A stretch of DNA of 64,000 nucleotides from Sulfurihydrogenibium azorense Az-Fu1 (GTDB lineage: Bacteria; Aquificota; Aquificia; Aquificales; Hydrogenothermaceae), in the NCBI RefSeq assembly GCF_000021545.1, contig NC_012438.1, positions 1,548,003 to 1,612,002 on the forward strand, read 5' to 3'. Under the pieces are notes generated by a model, which was not told the origin of the DNA, did not search any database, and saw nothing but the letters and a program-made list of their open reading frames with translations. The first letter of the stretch is position 1. Each line of letters starts with the position of its first letter. The translations under genes and the position numbers were made by a program. Shown here piece after piece: positions 46,094 to 55,945 of this stretch.

Positions 46094-47917
46094 ATGGAGT
46101 ACAGATTTGAAGAAATAGAAAGACAATATTTAGAAAAATGGGAAGAAGAAAAAATTTTTAAATCTGTAGAAAATAACGACAAACAAAACAAGTACTATGT
46201 CCTTGAGATGTTTCCTTACCCTTCCGGAAAAATACATATGGGACATGTAAGAAACTATGCAATAGGGGACGTTATCAATAGATACTATAGAATGACAGGT
46301 AAAAACACACTACACCCCATGGGATGGGACGCTTTTGGAATGCCTGCAGAAAACGCAGCAATAAAGAGTGGCATCCACCCAGCTAAATGGACCTACGAAA
46401 ACATAGACTACATGAAATCCCAGTTAAAAAGACTTGGTTTTTCTTACGACTGGGATAGAGAAATAGCAACATGTAATCCAGACTACTACAAATGGAATCA
46501 GTGGCTATTTTTAAAGATGTTTGAAAAGGGTATAGCTTACAGAAAATCAGCCCTTGTTAACTGGTGTCCCCACGACCTTACAGTTTTGGCAAACGAACAA
46601 GTAATAGATGGTAAATGCTGGAGATGTGGTACTCAGGTAGTCCAAAAAGAAATCCCATCATGGTACTTAAAAATAACAGATTACGCAGAAAAGTTGCTCC
46701 AAGACTTAGAAAAGCTAAAAGGTAAATGGCCTTCTCAAGTTTTAACAATGCAAGAAAACTGGATAGGAAAATCTATAGGTGCTACTATTAAATTTAAAAT
46801 AAAAGATAGTGACGAATACTTAGAAGTATTTACAACAAGACCGGATACTTTATACGGAGTAACTTTTATGGCAGTTGCTCCTGAAAATCCTATCGTTTTA
46901 AAATTATCAGAAAACACACCATACCAAGAGGAAGTTAAAAAATTCGTTGAAAAAATAAAATCTCTATCTACAAAAGAAAGGTCTATCGTAGAAGAAAAAG
47001 AAGGTGTATTTACAGGAAGATACGCTATAAATCCTCTAACTGGAGAAGAAGTTCCCATTTACGCAGCAAACTACATACTGTGGGGTTATGCAGCAGGTGC
47101 TATAATGGCAGTACCTGCCCATGACCAGAGAGACTACGAATTTGCTAAAAAGTATAACCTACCTATAAAACAAGTTATAAAACCTGTAGATAAAGACTGG
47201 GACTTTGAAAAGGGAGCATACGAAGAAGAAGGAATACTTATAAACTCAGGGGAGTTTTCAGGGTTAACCTCATCTCAAGCAAAAGAAAAAATAACACAAC
47301 TGTTAGAGGAAAAAGGTATAGGCAAAAAAACTGTAAACTACAAACTTAGAGACTGGAACATATCCAGACAAAGATACTGGGGAACACCTATTCCTATTAT
47401 TTACTGTGAATCCTGTGGGATAGTACCTGTACCAGAAAAAGACCTGCCAGTAGTACTACCTCAAAATGTAGAGTTTACAGGTATGGGAGGTAATCCTTTA
47501 TCAAAGGTTGAAGAGTTTGTAAATACAACTTGTCCAAAATGTGGTAAACCTGCAAAAAGAGAAACAGACACTATGGATACATTTGTAGACAGCTCTTGGT
47601 ACTTTTTAAGGTACTGTGACCCTAAAAATGAAGAAAAACCTTTTGATAAAGAAAAGGTGAACTACTGGATGCCAGTAGATATATACATAGGAGGCATAGA
47701 ACACGCCGTCTTACACCTTCTTTACTCAAGATTTTTTACAAAGTTTTTAAAAGATATAGGTTTAGTGGACTTTGATGAACCATTTGAAAAACTCTTAACT
47801 CAAGGAATGGTACTTAAAAAGTGGATAAGTATAGAAAAATTCTTAGAGATTTTAGGATTAAACGAAGAATCTACAGTAGAAGAGTTAAAAGAAAAAATAA
47901 AACAATTTAAGCAATGA
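46094..47917 (+). CDS. leuS: Leucyl-tRNA synthetase alpha subunit (split gene)
   Basis: A 607-residue N-terminal part of LeuRS. The class I signature HMGH is at residues 48-51. The zinc-type cysteine sites CPHD...CWRCG and CESCG...CPKCG, the CP1 editing domain with [18 protein letters not shown] and the [17 protein letters not shown] site are present. The chain ends soon after [10 protein letters not shown], before the KMSKS motif, which must be in a separate beta subunit. This matches the heterodimeric LeuRS known in Aquifex aeolicus. It overlaps the next gene by four bases. Confidence 0.95.
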   Translation: MEYRFEEIERQYLEKWEEEKIFKSVENNDKQNKYYVLEMFPYPSGKIHMGHVRNYAIGDVINRYYRMTGKNTLHPMGWDAFGMPAENAAIKSGIHPAKWTYENIDYMKSQLKRLGFSYDWDREIATCNPDYYKWNQWLFLKMFEKGIAYRKSALVNWCPHDLTVLANEQVIDGKCWRCGTQVVQKEIPSWYLKITDYAEKLLQDLEKLKGKWPSQVLTMQENWIGKSIGATIKFKIKDSDEYLEVFTTRPDTLYGVTFMAVAPENPIVLKLSENTPYQEEVKKFVEKIKSLSTKERSIVEEKEGVFTGRYAINPLTGEEVPIYAANYILWGYAAGAIMAVPAHDQRDYEFAKKYNLPIKQVIKPVDKDWDFEKGAYEEEGILINSGEFSGLTSSQAKEKITQLLEEKGIGKKTVNYKLRDWNISRQRYWGTPIPIIYCESCGIVPVPEKDLPVVLPQNVEFTGMGGNPLSKVEEFVNTTCPKCGKPAKRETDTMDTFVDSSWYFLRYCDPKNEEKPFDKEKVNYWMPVDIYIGGIEHAVLHLLYSRFFTKFLKDIGLVDFDEPFEKLLTQGMVLKKWISIEKFLEILGLNEESTVEELKEKIKQFKQ

Positions 47918-49044
47918 TATACTTTGATAATGCTGCAACCTCTCCGGTTCTACCGGAGATTTTAGACTCTTTAAAAACTCTTTACGAAGAGTACTACGCA
48001 AATCCAAGTTCCATACACAAAGAAGGACAGAAAGCCAGAAACCTAATAGAAAAAAGTAGGTACGGAATATCTCAGTATATAGGTTGTAATGCTGATGAGA
48101 TAATCTTCACATCTTGTGCCACAGAAAGTAATAACCTAGCCATCATAGGACTTGCAGAGAGCTATCCAGAAAAAGACCACATTATTACAACCCCCATAGA
48201 ACACAAATCAGTTTTAATGCCCCTTAAACACCTATCGTCAAAAGGCTACAAAGTAGACTTTGTTAAAGTAGATAAAAACGGCATTGTAGACTTAGACCAC
48301 TTAAAAAGTCTAATAAACAACAAAACACTACTGGTTTGTGTTATCCATGGGAATAACGAGACAGGTGTATTACAAGACTTAGAGAATATAGGGAAAGTAT
48401 GTAAAGAAAAAGATGTTTTCTTTTTCACCGATGTAGTTCAGTCATTCTGTAAAGAAGATATACCTCTACAGTATATAGACATGTTCTCTATATCCGGTCA
48501 TAAAATAAACGCACCAAAATCTATAGGAATGTTGTATAAAAAAGAAGGTATAAAACTAACTCCTATCATTTTCGGAGGAGGTCAAGAAAGAGGTTTAAGG
48601 TCAGGAACAGAAAGTCCTCAGCTGATACACTCACTCTTTATAGCCATAGAGTACTGGAACAAAAACAAAGATAGATTAGTAAACCATTTAAAGAGCATAA
48701 AAGACTTATTTGAAGAAAAGTTAACTCAAAGTGTAGAAGAAATTGAAATAGTAAGTAAAGACATTAAAAGACTTCCCAACATATCAAACATTATCTTTCC
48801 AAAGATAGACGCCCAAAGTCTAATAATGGCTTTAGATACGGAAGGTGTAGCTGTTTCATCAGGGTCGGCTTGCTCGTCAGGAACTCCTACTCCTTCCCAC
48901 GTTTTAAAGGCTTACGGGTATACTGACAAACAAGCCTTATCTTCAATTAGATTTTCATTTGGTATTTTTAACACAGTCCAAGAAGTAGAAGTTACAGTAG
49001 AAAAAATAACAAACATTTACAGAGACTTAAGGTCTTTCTTTTAA
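47914..49044 (+). CDS. Cysteine desulfurase (NifS/IscS-like)
   Basis: A 376-residue PLP enzyme that takes sulfur from cysteine as persulfide for Fe-S or thio-tRNA synthesis. The PLP lysine lies in [14 protein letters not shown] near residue 195; the catalytic cysteine in [11 protein letters not shown] near residue 315. Its start overlaps the leuS stop (ATGA). The 3' end overlaps a convergent FlgM-like gene by 18 bp. Confidence 0.92.
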   Translation: MIYFDNAATSPVLPEILDSLKTLYEEYYANPSSIHKEGQKARNLIEKSRYGISQYIGCNADEIIFTSCATESNNLAIIGLAESYPEKDHIITTPIEHKSVLMPLKHLSSKGYKVDFVKVDKNGIVDLDHLKSLINNKTLLVCVIHGNNETGVLQDLENIGKVCKEKDVFFFTDVVQSFCKEDIPLQYIDMFSISGHKINAPKSIGMLYKKEGIKLTPIIFGGGQERGLRSGTESPQLIHSLFIAIEYWNKNKDRLVNHLKSIKDLFEEKLTQSVEEIEIVSKDIKRLPNISNIIFPKIDAQSLIMALDTEGVAVSSGSACSSGTPTPSHVLKAYGYTDKQALSSIRFSFGIFNTVQEVEVTVEKITNIYRDLRSFF

Positions 49045-49209
49045 CTTTTTAAGGATTTTCTCAACTAACTCTTCAACAGGGACATCGTACTTCCCTTCGG
49101 CAATTAAACGTTTAATTTCCTCAATTCTTTCCTGTCTCATTTCTTTCTCCTGATCTAAAAAATCTTTCAACCTTTCTATAGCCTCATTTAAATCTTCTTC
49201 GTTGCGCAT
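49027..49209 (-). CDS. FlgM-like anti-sigma-28 factor, short
   Basis: A 60-residue protein whose C-terminal half, IEEIKRLIAEGKYDVPVEEL followed by VEKILKKL, matches the sigma-28-binding region of FlgM. FlgM proteins are usually 90-100 residues, so the disordered N-terminus is shortened. ATG 49209 is preceded by AAAGGA. It stands alone on the minus strand between convergent and divergent genes. Assignment rests on the C-terminal pattern only; regulation of flagellar genes is the implied role. Confidence 0.6.
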   Translation of the reverse strand: MRNEEDLNEAIERLKDFLDQEKEMRQERIEEIKRLIAEGKYDVPVEELVEKILKKLKERP

Positions 49210-49276
49210 ATCCTTTACCAGTTTTAAGTTTAATAAATTTTCGGTATAATTTTTAAAAACTTTAAAAGGGTTGATA

Positions 49277-49858
49277 TTGTATTTAAGTATAGATACTTTT
49301 TCAGATAACTTTGGAATTGCGGTTATTGACGAAGAAAAAGTTTACGGTTATGTAGATTACCTAAAACCTAAACCATTTTCTGAGATTCTGATAATAGAGA
49401 TAGACAATCTATTTAAAACCCTTCAAATAGAAAAACAAAATATAAAGGGAGTAATTGTTAACATAGGTTTAGGCTCTAACACAGGACTTAGAGTAGGAGT
49501 TATTACAGCCAAGACAATTTCTTACAGTTTGAATATCCCAATGTATACATATAAGACCTTAGACGTTATGATACATAAATACAGACATTTTTGTGGAAAC
49601 GTTATAGCAGCTATAAACATTGGAAAATCAAGGGTTGCTTATAAATTAAAAGGCGAAGAAGGATACAACATAAAAACCTTTGAAGACTTTAAAGAGTATA
49701 TTCAGACTTTAGAGAATACCTTCGTTATAACTAAAAATCTGGATTTAAAAGGTTCTGTAAAACTTCTTACCTCTTTATGTATAGAAGGTGGTTTTTACTG
49801 TTTAGAAAATAAAAAAGAAGAAAACCCATTTTTTATCGAACCTCTTTATCATGATTAA
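49277..49858 (+). CDS. tsaB: tRNA threonylcarbamoyladenosine protein TsaB
   Basis: A 193-residue ASKHA-fold scaffold of the t6A37 tRNA modification complex. The N-terminus YLSIDTFSDNFGIAVID and the GVIVNIGLGSNTGLRVGVITAK segment are diagnostic of TsaB/YeaZ. I prefer TTG 49277 because AAAAGGG ends at 49270; TTG 49271 would leave no spacing. The second half is divergent, as often in this family. Confidence 0.78.
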   Translation: MYLSIDTFSDNFGIAVIDEEKVYGYVDYLKPKPFSEILIIEIDNLFKTLQIEKQNIKGVIVNIGLGSNTGLRVGVITAKTISYSLNIPMYTYKTLDVMIHKYRHFCGNVIAAINIGKSRVAYKLKGEEGYNIKTFEDFKEYIQTLENTFVITKNLDLKGSVKLLTSLCIEGGFYCLENKKEENPFFIEPLYHD

Positions 49859-49900
49859 ACATTTAAAAAAATTTACCGAAAAGTAATAAAGGGGTATAAA

Positions 49901-51094
49901 ATGGTTAGATTTTTGTTAATGTTGTTAATCTTCATTATAAGTTTTTCTTTTGGATTTGAAATCAGAACTGGAGAGTATGAAGACAAAGTAAGAATAGTCT
50001 TAGATGGAGTTAAAAATGCTGATATTGTAACTGTGTCTAATAATCTAATACTAAAAGTTTCGGAAAAGTATAAAAATTCAAATTTTAAATTAAACAACTC
50101 GTCAATAAAAGAAATTGAAATCTATACAAACGAAGAGAAAAACTCTTCTTTAATTTACATTACACTTCAAGAAGGTTTGTCTTATAAATATTTTTCTCTA
50201 TCAAATCCCGACAGGTTTGTTATTGATATAATGAAAGTATCTACAGTAAAAAATCAGATTCAAAAAACGGAAAAAAAAGATTATCAAGCTGATGTACTTG
50301 ATACAATCTTAAAAAATTTAGAAAATCAAACGAAAAATACATCACTATCATCTTTTGAAATAGAAGTTCCTAAAAACTTTTCTGGTAAAAAGAAGGTTAT
50401 AGTAATAGACCCGGGACATGGAGGACACGATCCGGGAGCTATGGCAAATGGCCTGAAAGAAAAAGATATAAACTTAAAGGTAGCTTTAAAGCTTAAGAAT
50501 TACCTTGAAAAAGACGGCAGGTTTAAAGTTTATCTTACTAGAGATGACGATTACTTTGTACCTTTATACGATAGGACTTTAATAGCTTTAGAGAAAAAGG
50601 CCGACCTTTTTATAAGTATACATACTAACGCTTCTGAGAATCCTAACCTCTCTGGAACTTACGTATATACACTAAATTTAAAAGGTGCTACCTCTAAACT
50701 TGCAAAGATGGTAGAAGAAAGAGAGAACAAAACAGTTTTAAATGTAGTAAAAGTTAGTACAAATCCAAATGTAAATAAAATAGTTGCGGATATGGCTATT
50801 AGCCATACGATGACAGAAGGTTTAAACTTTGCAAAATTTATTGAAGTAAACGCTAAAAACCTACTACCTGATACAGAGTTTAAAAGAATAGAATCAGCTA
50901 ACTTTGCAGTTTTAAAAACTCCTTCCATCCCGGCAGTGTTAGTAGAGACTGCTTTTATAACAAATGAAAAAGATGCAAAACTCTTAGCAAATGATAAGTT
51001 TTTAGACAACTTAGCAAAAGTTCTGTATAAATCTATAGTAGATTACTTTTTCAAATATAAAAATTTAGTTTTTAAAGGTAAAGCAGAAAGTTGA
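49901..51094 (+). CDS. N-acetylmuramoyl-L-alanine amidase (AmiC-like)
   Basis: A 397-residue secreted zinc amidase cleaving peptidoglycan stem peptides during cell separation. It has a signal peptide, an N-terminal AMIN-like beta domain (about residues 20-110), a polar linker, and an Amidase_3 domain. That domain begins VIDPGHGGHDPGAMANG near residue 168 with zinc ligand His, and has SIHTNAS and the C-terminal VETAFITNEKD with catalytic Glu. Its stop overlaps the TTG start of coaX. Confidence 0.88.
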   Translation: MVRFLLMLLIFIISFSFGFEIRTGEYEDKVRIVLDGVKNADIVTVSNNLILKVSEKYKNSNFKLNNSSIKEIEIYTNEEKNSSLIYITLQEGLSYKYFSLSNPDRFVIDIMKVSTVKNQIQKTEKKDYQADVLDTILKNLENQTKNTSLSSFEIEVPKNFSGKKKVIVIDPGHGGHDPGAMANGLKEKDINLKVALKLKNYLEKDGRFKVYLTRDDDYFVPLYDRTLIALEKKADLFISIHTNASENPNLSGTYVYTLNLKGATSKLAKMVEERENKTVLNVVKVSTNPNVNKIVADMAISHTMTEGLNFAKFIEVNAKNLLPDTEFKRIESANFAVLKTPSIPAVLVETAFITNEKDAKLLANDKFLDNLAKVLYKSIVDYFFKYKNLVFKGKAES

Positions 51095-51855
51095 TACTAG
51101 GAATTGATATAGGTAATACGACAGTAGAATTTGGACTTATTGAAAGCTTAGATGAAATACACAGTATGAAGTTTTCCACAGACTTAGATAAAACCCCTGA
51201 TGACTGGATTTTAAATGTAGATTTTTTCATTAAATACTTTTCAGTTGATTTAAAAAGTATAAAAAACATACTCATATCATCTGTAGTACCTCATATAGAG
51301 ACAAAAATCAGGGTTGCTATACTTAAATATTTTAACAAAAGCCCTTTATTTATTGGCAGAGATTTAAATATCCCAATAAAGGTAAACTACGATGACCCAT
51401 CCCAAGTAGGTGTAGATAGACTGTTAAACAGTTATGCATCTTTTCACATTACAAAACCTCCCATACTCTGTATAGATTTTGGTACGGCCATCACCTTTGA
51501 TGTAGTAAGTAAAAAAGGTGAGTATGAAGGCGGATTAATATTTCCTGGGATGGAGACATCTTTAAAATGTCTGTTCTCAAAAACAGCAAAACTTCCCAAA
51601 GTTAGCTTAGAAAAGCCAGATTATATAGTAGGTAAAAACACAGTAAAAAGTATACAATCTGGAATATACTACGGTTATCTTTCCTTGGTAGAAGGAATAA
51701 TTAAAAAGGTTGAAGAAAGTTATAAAGAAAAGTTTAATATTGTACTAACTGGAGGAAATGCTGATATCATAGCAATAAACTTGAAAAGAAAATTTATTTT
51801 TGAGCCTAAACTTCCAATGAAAGGTATTTTTTATCTTGCAAATTCTCTAATGTAG
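51091..51855 (+). CDS. coaX: Type III pantothenate kinase
   Basis: First step of coenzyme A synthesis, a CoaX-type kinase. GIDIGNTTVEFGL at residues 4-16 is the phosphate loop, GVDRLLNSYASF is the catalytic/substrate site, and CIDFGTAITFDVV follows. Length 254 is typical. TTG start overlapping the amidase stop (TTGA). A tRNA-Ser gene follows 23 bp later. Confidence 0.92.
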   Translation: MILGIDIGNTTVEFGLIESLDEIHSMKFSTDLDKTPDDWILNVDFFIKYFSVDLKSIKNILISSVVPHIETKIRVAILKYFNKSPLFIGRDLNIPIKVNYDDPSQVGVDRLLNSYASFHITKPPILCIDFGTAITFDVVSKKGEYEGGLIFPGMETSLKCLFSKTAKLPKVSLEKPDYIVGKNTVKSIQSGIYYGYLSLVEGIIKKVEESYKEKFNIVLTGGNADIIAINLKRKFIFEPKLPMKGIFYLANSLM

Positions 51856-51878
51856 TAATATAATATATTCTCTCTCAT

Positions 51879-51969
51879 GGAGAGGTGGCTGAGTGGTCGA
51901 AAGCGGCTTCCTGCTAAGAAGTTGTGCGGGGTAAAACCTGCACCGCGGGTTCGAATCCCGCCCTCTCCG
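51879..51969 (+). tRNA. tRNA-Ser (anticodon GCT)
   Basis: A complete class II cloverleaf. Acceptor GGAGAGG (51879-51885) pairs with CCTCTCC (51962-51968). Anticodon loop CTGCTAA has GCT at 51913-51915 and stem CTTC/GAAG. A long variable arm (GTGCGGG...CCTGCAC) and T loop GGTTCGAATCC follow. Discriminator base G; CCA is not encoded. Confidence 0.98.
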
Positions 51970-51973
51970 CTTT

Positions 51974-52522
51974 CTAATGTTTTAATATAAAGTTCTCTAC
52001 CACATCTAAAATATCTTCTCCTATAAAATCAGCTGTAGTGTTTTCTATATACTTTAAACCTTGTCCAGTTTTTACCAATGCAGCCTTTATTCCTTCTTTG
52101 TGAGCTGCTAAAATATCGTTTTCCTTATCTCCTATTAAAAATGATTTAGAAGGGTCAACACTAAACTCTTTTATAGCTTGTCTTATCATACCACTTTCTG
52201 GCTTTCTACAATCACATTTAATAGAGTACTTTTCAACAGTACCGTTTTCATGGTGCGGACAGTAGTAAACTTTTTCTATTTTTATTCCATGTTTTTCAAA
52301 CTCTTTAAGCATGTAGTCTGTGAGTTTTAAAAAGTCTTCTTCTGTGTAATAACCAACAGCTATTCCAGATTGATTTGTTACAATAAAAAGCTTAAAGCCA
52401 TTATCTTGGAGTTTTTTTAAAGCTTCAAAAACGTTAGGATAAAACTCAAAATCTTCAATTTTATGGACATAGCCTTTATCTACATTAATAACTCCGTCTC
52501 TGTCTAAGAAAACCGCCTTCAT
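51974..52522 (-). CDS. gmhB: D-glycero-D-manno-heptose 1,7-bisphosphate 7-phosphatase
   Basis: A 182-residue HAD phosphatase of LPS-heptose synthesis. Motif I FLDRDGVINVDKGYV is at residues 5-19, TNQSGIA near 49, and the zinc-type loop CPHHENG...CDCRKPESGM with GDKENDI follow. It begins 9 bp after coaE in the same direction. Convergent with the tRNA gene. Confidence 0.9.
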   Translation of the reverse strand: MKAVFLDRDGVINVDKGYVHKIEDFEFYPNVFEALKKLQDNGFKLFIVTNQSGIAVGYYTEEDFLKLTDYMLKEFEKHGIKIEKVYYCPHHENGTVEKYSIKCDCRKPESGMIRQAIKEFSVDPSKSFLIGDKENDILAAHKEGIKAALVKTGQGLKYIENTTADFIGEDILDVVENFILKH

Positions 52523-52531
52523 TACACCTCC

Positions 52532-53122
52532 TTAACAATCTTTAAGCAGTTTTTTATACAGGTCTTCTAACTTTTTTTTAAATTCTTCTATCGACCCTGT
52601 GTTTTCTACAATGTAAGTTGCGTACTCTTTCTTTTCTTCTATATCCATCTGAGCGTTTATTCTACTTAGAGCTTCTTCTTTAGTAAAGCCTTTTTTCAGT
52701 AATCTTTCAAGTTGGAGTTCCTTTGGAGCGTATATAAGGATTACTTTTTCATAATTTTTATAACTACCAGTTTCAATCATCAAAGGAACAGACACTATAG
52801 CTATAGCATCTGGATTTTTTTCTTTAACTTCTTTTAACCATTCTTTTATCCTTTGATCTACCTTTGGATGTATTATACTTTCAAGGATTTTCCTTTTTTC
52901 AGGATTACTAAATATTATGTTAGCCAGCTTCTTTTTATCTAACTTATCTTCTTCAAAAGCCTCAGGAAAGTGATTTTTCACCTCTTCTAAAACCTTTTTA
53001 TCTTCGTAGAGAGAGTGAACGACCTTATCAGCATCTATAACAAAACATCCAAGGTCCTGTAGTATCTTCTCAGCTGTAGATTTACCTGTAGCAATACCAC
53101 CTGTAAGTCCTATTACTTTCAT
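52532..53122 (-). CDS. coaE: Dephospho-CoA kinase
   Basis: Final step of CoA synthesis, phosphorylating dephospho-CoA. P-loop GLTGGIATGKSTAEKI at residues 5-20, DADKVVHSLY, and HPKVDQRIKEW are diagnostic. The 196-residue length is typical. It lies 2 bp after the mechanosensitive-channel gene. Confidence 0.93.
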   Translation of the reverse strand: MKVIGLTGGIATGKSTAEKILQDLGCFVIDADKVVHSLYEDKKVLEEVKNHFPEAFEEDKLDKKKLANIIFSNPEKRKILESIIHPKVDQRIKEWLKEVKEKNPDAIAIVSVPLMIETGSYKNYEKVILIYAPKELQLERLLKKGFTKEEALSRINAQMDIEEKKEYATYIVENTGSIEEFKKKLEDLYKKLLKDC

Positions 53123-53124
53123 TT

Positions 53125-54141
53125 TTACTGCCTCTTTAGATGAACATCAAGTTGTGGATAAGGTATTTCTATATTTTCAGCTTTTAACCTTTTAAATATC
53201 CTCTTTCTAAGCTCACTTTGGACTGCAAAACCACTTTCATAGTCAGAAACAGATACATACAAAGTAAAGTTTAGGGAGCTGTCTCCAAAACCGGGAATAA
53301 ACCTAAAGGCTGGTTTAGGGTCTAAAAGTAATCTATCATCCTCTTTTGAATACTTTTCAACTTCATCTAACACAACTTTTTCTAATTTATCTATGTCTGT
53401 GTTGTAAGAAACTGGAATTTCAATAGATATCTTTGTTATATTTACAGGTTTTGCGTAGTTTAGGACTATACTTTGAGCCAGCTTCTCATTTGGGATTATT
53501 ACTGTATCGTTTGTTAAAGTTTTTAAAGTAGTTGTTCTCCAGTTTATGTTTACTACATAACCTCTTCTCCCGTTTTCAAGTTCTATTAAATCCCCTATAT
53601 TTATTCTTTTTTCAAGGAGAATGTACAAACCTGAAAATATGTTTGAGAGAGTGTCCTTCAAAGCCAAACCTACAGCCAAACCACCAACTCCCAATGTAGT
53701 TATTATAGGAGTTATAGATATGTTTAAATTAGACAGAATAATTAAAACACCTACAGTATATATAATGGTATTTATCAAGATAAATATTAAGGAAGCTCCG
53801 GCTGTAGGTAAGCTCTTTTCTTCTAGATAAACTTTTAATGCTTTTGTAGATAAATGTGCTAAAAATATTGTTATTGATAAAATAAGTAAAGTATTTATCA
53901 TTTTTGTTAAGAGATGGTAATGTTTCTCTGGAATATCTAAAAAGGTCAACGTTACATGTACTGATATTATAACTATCCAAAGTAGAGATGGTAGTTTGAT
54001 TGCTTTATAAATAACATCATCTAACTTTGTTGTAGTCTTTTTAGCTAATTTCTTAAGAAATTCAATTATTAAAACACGTACAACGTATAAAATTCCGAAA
54101 GAAACAGAAAAAATAATGATTATTTTATAGTCCTTTAACAT
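53125..54141 (-). CDS. MscS-family mechanosensitive channel
   Basis: A 338-residue small-conductance channel that releases solutes under hypo-osmotic stress. Four to five N-terminal helices precede the pore helix GVGGLAVGLALKDTLSNIFSG (near residue 155). The beta domain begins INIGDLIELENGRRGYVVNI, and the C-terminal alpha/beta domain follows. It directly follows a Yip1-type gene with no gap. Confidence 0.9.
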   Translation of the reverse strand: MLKDYKIIIIFSVSFGILYVVRVLIIEFLKKLAKKTTTKLDDVIYKAIKLPSLLWIVIISVHVTLTFLDIPEKHYHLLTKMINTLLILSITIFLAHLSTKALKVYLEEKSLPTAGASLIFILINTIIYTVGVLIILSNLNISITPIITTLGVGGLAVGLALKDTLSNIFSGLYILLEKRINIGDLIELENGRRGYVVNINWRTTTLKTLTNDTVIIPNEKLAQSIVLNYAKPVNITKISIEIPVSYNTDIDKLEKVVLDEVEKYSKEDDRLLLDPKPAFRFIPGFGDSSLNFTLYVSVSDYESGFAVQSELRKRIFKRLKAENIEIPYPQLDVHLKRQ

Positions 54142-54810
54142 CTAAAGCAGACTCTTGATTAAGTTAGTTTGGAGCATACCTATTATTCCACTTAAAATCA
54201 CGTAAAAGATAACTATCACGATTATAAACTGGAAATTCTTTGAGTTTTCAGAAGGTACATTTAAAACCTTCTCTGAACCAATAAATATAAGATAGAACAT
54301 ATAAAAACTTGATAAAAACATTAAAAAAGCGTTAACAGGAGAGTTTACCATATAACTTAACCCGGCAACCCAAACTGGAATGATAGATACACCTACAAGG
54401 TTAAAAACCTTCAAAGGATCCTCTTCTCCTCCAAAAGATTTACCAAAGAAAAAAACTAATGCGGATAAAAAGACCGGCTTAAAAATCTCAAATAACCACA
54501 CTATCCCTAAAAATATAAACATCTTTGAGTAATCAGAAGATTGTAGCATATTTAAAATTTTATTCATGTACTCAATAGTGGAAGGGTCTGCTTTTGGGTC
54601 AGCTTTTAACAGGTCTATAAATTGATTTATGGAAGATATGTAATTAGACCTTAAAACCGTAAAACCTATTAAATAACCTATAACAGGAAAAAGAGAGAAA
54701 GGTATTAATAGTAGGATTAAACTACTGTAAGACAGTGGCTTTTCTTTAATTTGTTTCAAATTTTCTTTTGGATTTAGATATATCTTTAATAAACTTTCCA
54801 ACTTCCACAC
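54142..54810 (-). CDS. Yip1-domain membrane protein
   Basis: A 222-residue protein with five predicted helices. The N-terminal amphipathic stretch LLKIYLNPKENLKQIKEKP and the layout fit the Yip1/DUF1282 family of bacterial membrane proteins of unknown function. It starts the mscS-coaE-gmhB operon and is divergent from dapD. Confidence 0.65.
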   Translation of the reverse strand: MWKLESLLKIYLNPKENLKQIKEKPLSYSSLILLLIPFSLFPVIGYLIGFTVLRSNYISSINQFIDLLKADPKADPSTIEYMNKILNMLQSSDYSKMFIFLGIVWLFEIFKPVFLSALVFFFGKSFGGEEDPLKVFNLVGVSIIPVWVAGLSYMVNSPVNAFLMFLSSFYMFYLIFIGSEKVLNVPSENSKNFQFIIVIVIFYVILSGIIGMLQTNLIKSLL

Positions 54811-54882
54811 CTCTTAATGTTTTGTTTATAATTATAACTTAAATTTTGATATAATTTATCAAAAATTTTCAGGAGGAAAACC

Positions 54883-55698
54883 TTGGAAGAACTAAAAAAA
54901 CTTATAGTTGAAGCTTGGGATAATAGAGATTTATTAAAAGATAACAAGTATAAAGAAGCTGTAAGGGAGACTATAGACCTTCTTGATAAAGGGAAGATAA
55001 GGGTTGCTGAAAAGGTAAACGGTGAGTGGATTGTAAACGAGTGGGTAAAGCAGGCTATACTCCTTTACTTTCCTATCCAAGATATGCAGGTTATGGAAGT
55101 TGGACCTTTTGAATATTATGATAAGATACCTTTAAAGAAAAACTGGAAAGAAAGGGGAGTTAGAGTTGTTCCTCCGGCTACTGCAAGGTATGGAAGTTAT
55201 ATAGAGCCGGGAGCCATACTTATGCCTTCTTATGTAAATATAGGTGCGTACGTTGGAAGCGGAACTATGGTTGATACGTGGGCTACTGTTGGGTCTTGCG
55301 CTCAAGTTGGTAAAAATGTTCACTTGTCAGGTGGTGTAGGACTTGGTGGAGTTTTAGAGCCTCCTTCTGCAAGACCTGTTATTATAGAAGACAACTGTTT
55401 TATAGGTTCAAGATGTATCATCGTTGAAGGTGTAATAGTAGAAGAGGAGGCAGTCTTAGGTGCAAACGTTGTTATAACTGCATCTACAAGGATAATAGAC
55501 GTATCTGGAGATGAACCTATAGAGTATAGAGGTAGAGTCCCTGCAAGAAGTGTAGTTGTCCCGGGTACTATAACTAAAAAATTTCCAGCTGGAGAGTACG
55601 GAGTTCAGTGTGCATTAATAATTGGAAAGAGAAAAGAGTCAACAGATAAAAAGACTTCCTTAAATGAAGCTCTAAGAGAGTTTAACGTTTCTGTTTAG
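54883..55698 (+). CDS. dapD: Tetrahydrodipicolinate N-succinyltransferase
   Basis: A 271-residue left-handed beta-helix enzyme of the diaminopimelate pathway. Hexapeptide repeats run from about residue 105 to 210 (GAYVGSGTMVDTWATVGSCA, GGVLEPPSARPVIIEDNCFI). It starts with TTG behind CAGGAGG. A TATAAT-like -10 lies about 35 bp before. Its 3' end overlaps the convergent FlhB-like gene by 17 bp. Confidence 0.93.
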   Translation: MEELKKLIVEAWDNRDLLKDNKYKEAVRETIDLLDKGKIRVAEKVNGEWIVNEWVKQAILLYFPIQDMQVMEVGPFEYYDKIPLKKNWKERGVRVVPPATARYGSYIEPGAILMPSYVNIGAYVGSGTMVDTWATVGSCAQVGKNVHLSGGVGLGGVLEPPSARPVIIEDNCFIGSRCIIVEGVIVEEEAVLGANVVITASTRIIDVSGDEPIEYRGRVPARSVVVPGTITKKFPAGEYGVQCALIIGKRKESTDKKTSLNEALREFNVSV

Positions 55699-55945
55699 TT
55701 TTGTAAATAAAAGCCAGCAATTCTGCTACTACTTTGTAGAGGTCTTCTGGTATCTCCTGATACAAATCTAAACCAGACAAGACCTCTACTAAATCTTTAT
55801 CCTCTTTTATATAAACCCCATACTGCCTTGCAACTTCTATTATCTTTTGTGCAATTTCTCCTTTTCCTTTTGCAACAACTTTTGGAGCTGTATCTTTATA
55901 TCTCTCATACTTTAAAGCTACTGCTTTTTTATCCTCAGTAGACAT
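55682..55945 (-). CDS. FlhB C-terminal-domain-like protein (FlhX/YlqH type)
   Basis: An 87-residue protein matching the cytoplasmic domain of the flagellar export switch FlhB after the NPTH cleavage site: AVALKYERYKDTAPKVVAKG, then IAQKIIEVARQYGVYI and IPEDLYKVVAELLAFIY. The membrane part and NPTH site are absent. Such stand-alone paralogues can substitute for the FlhB C-terminal half. It overlaps the upstream FliK-like gene by 11 bp. Confidence 0.85.
   Translation of the reverse strand: MSTEDKKAVALKYERYKDTAPKVVAKGKGEIAQKIIEVARQYGVYIKEDKDLVEVLSGLDLYQEIPEDLYKVVAELLAFIYKTKQKR

Noticed and set aside
50659-51009. Minus-strand frame opposite the amidase gene
   Set aside because: Shadow frame fully inside a well-supported gene, with no ribosome-binding site or recognisable domain.
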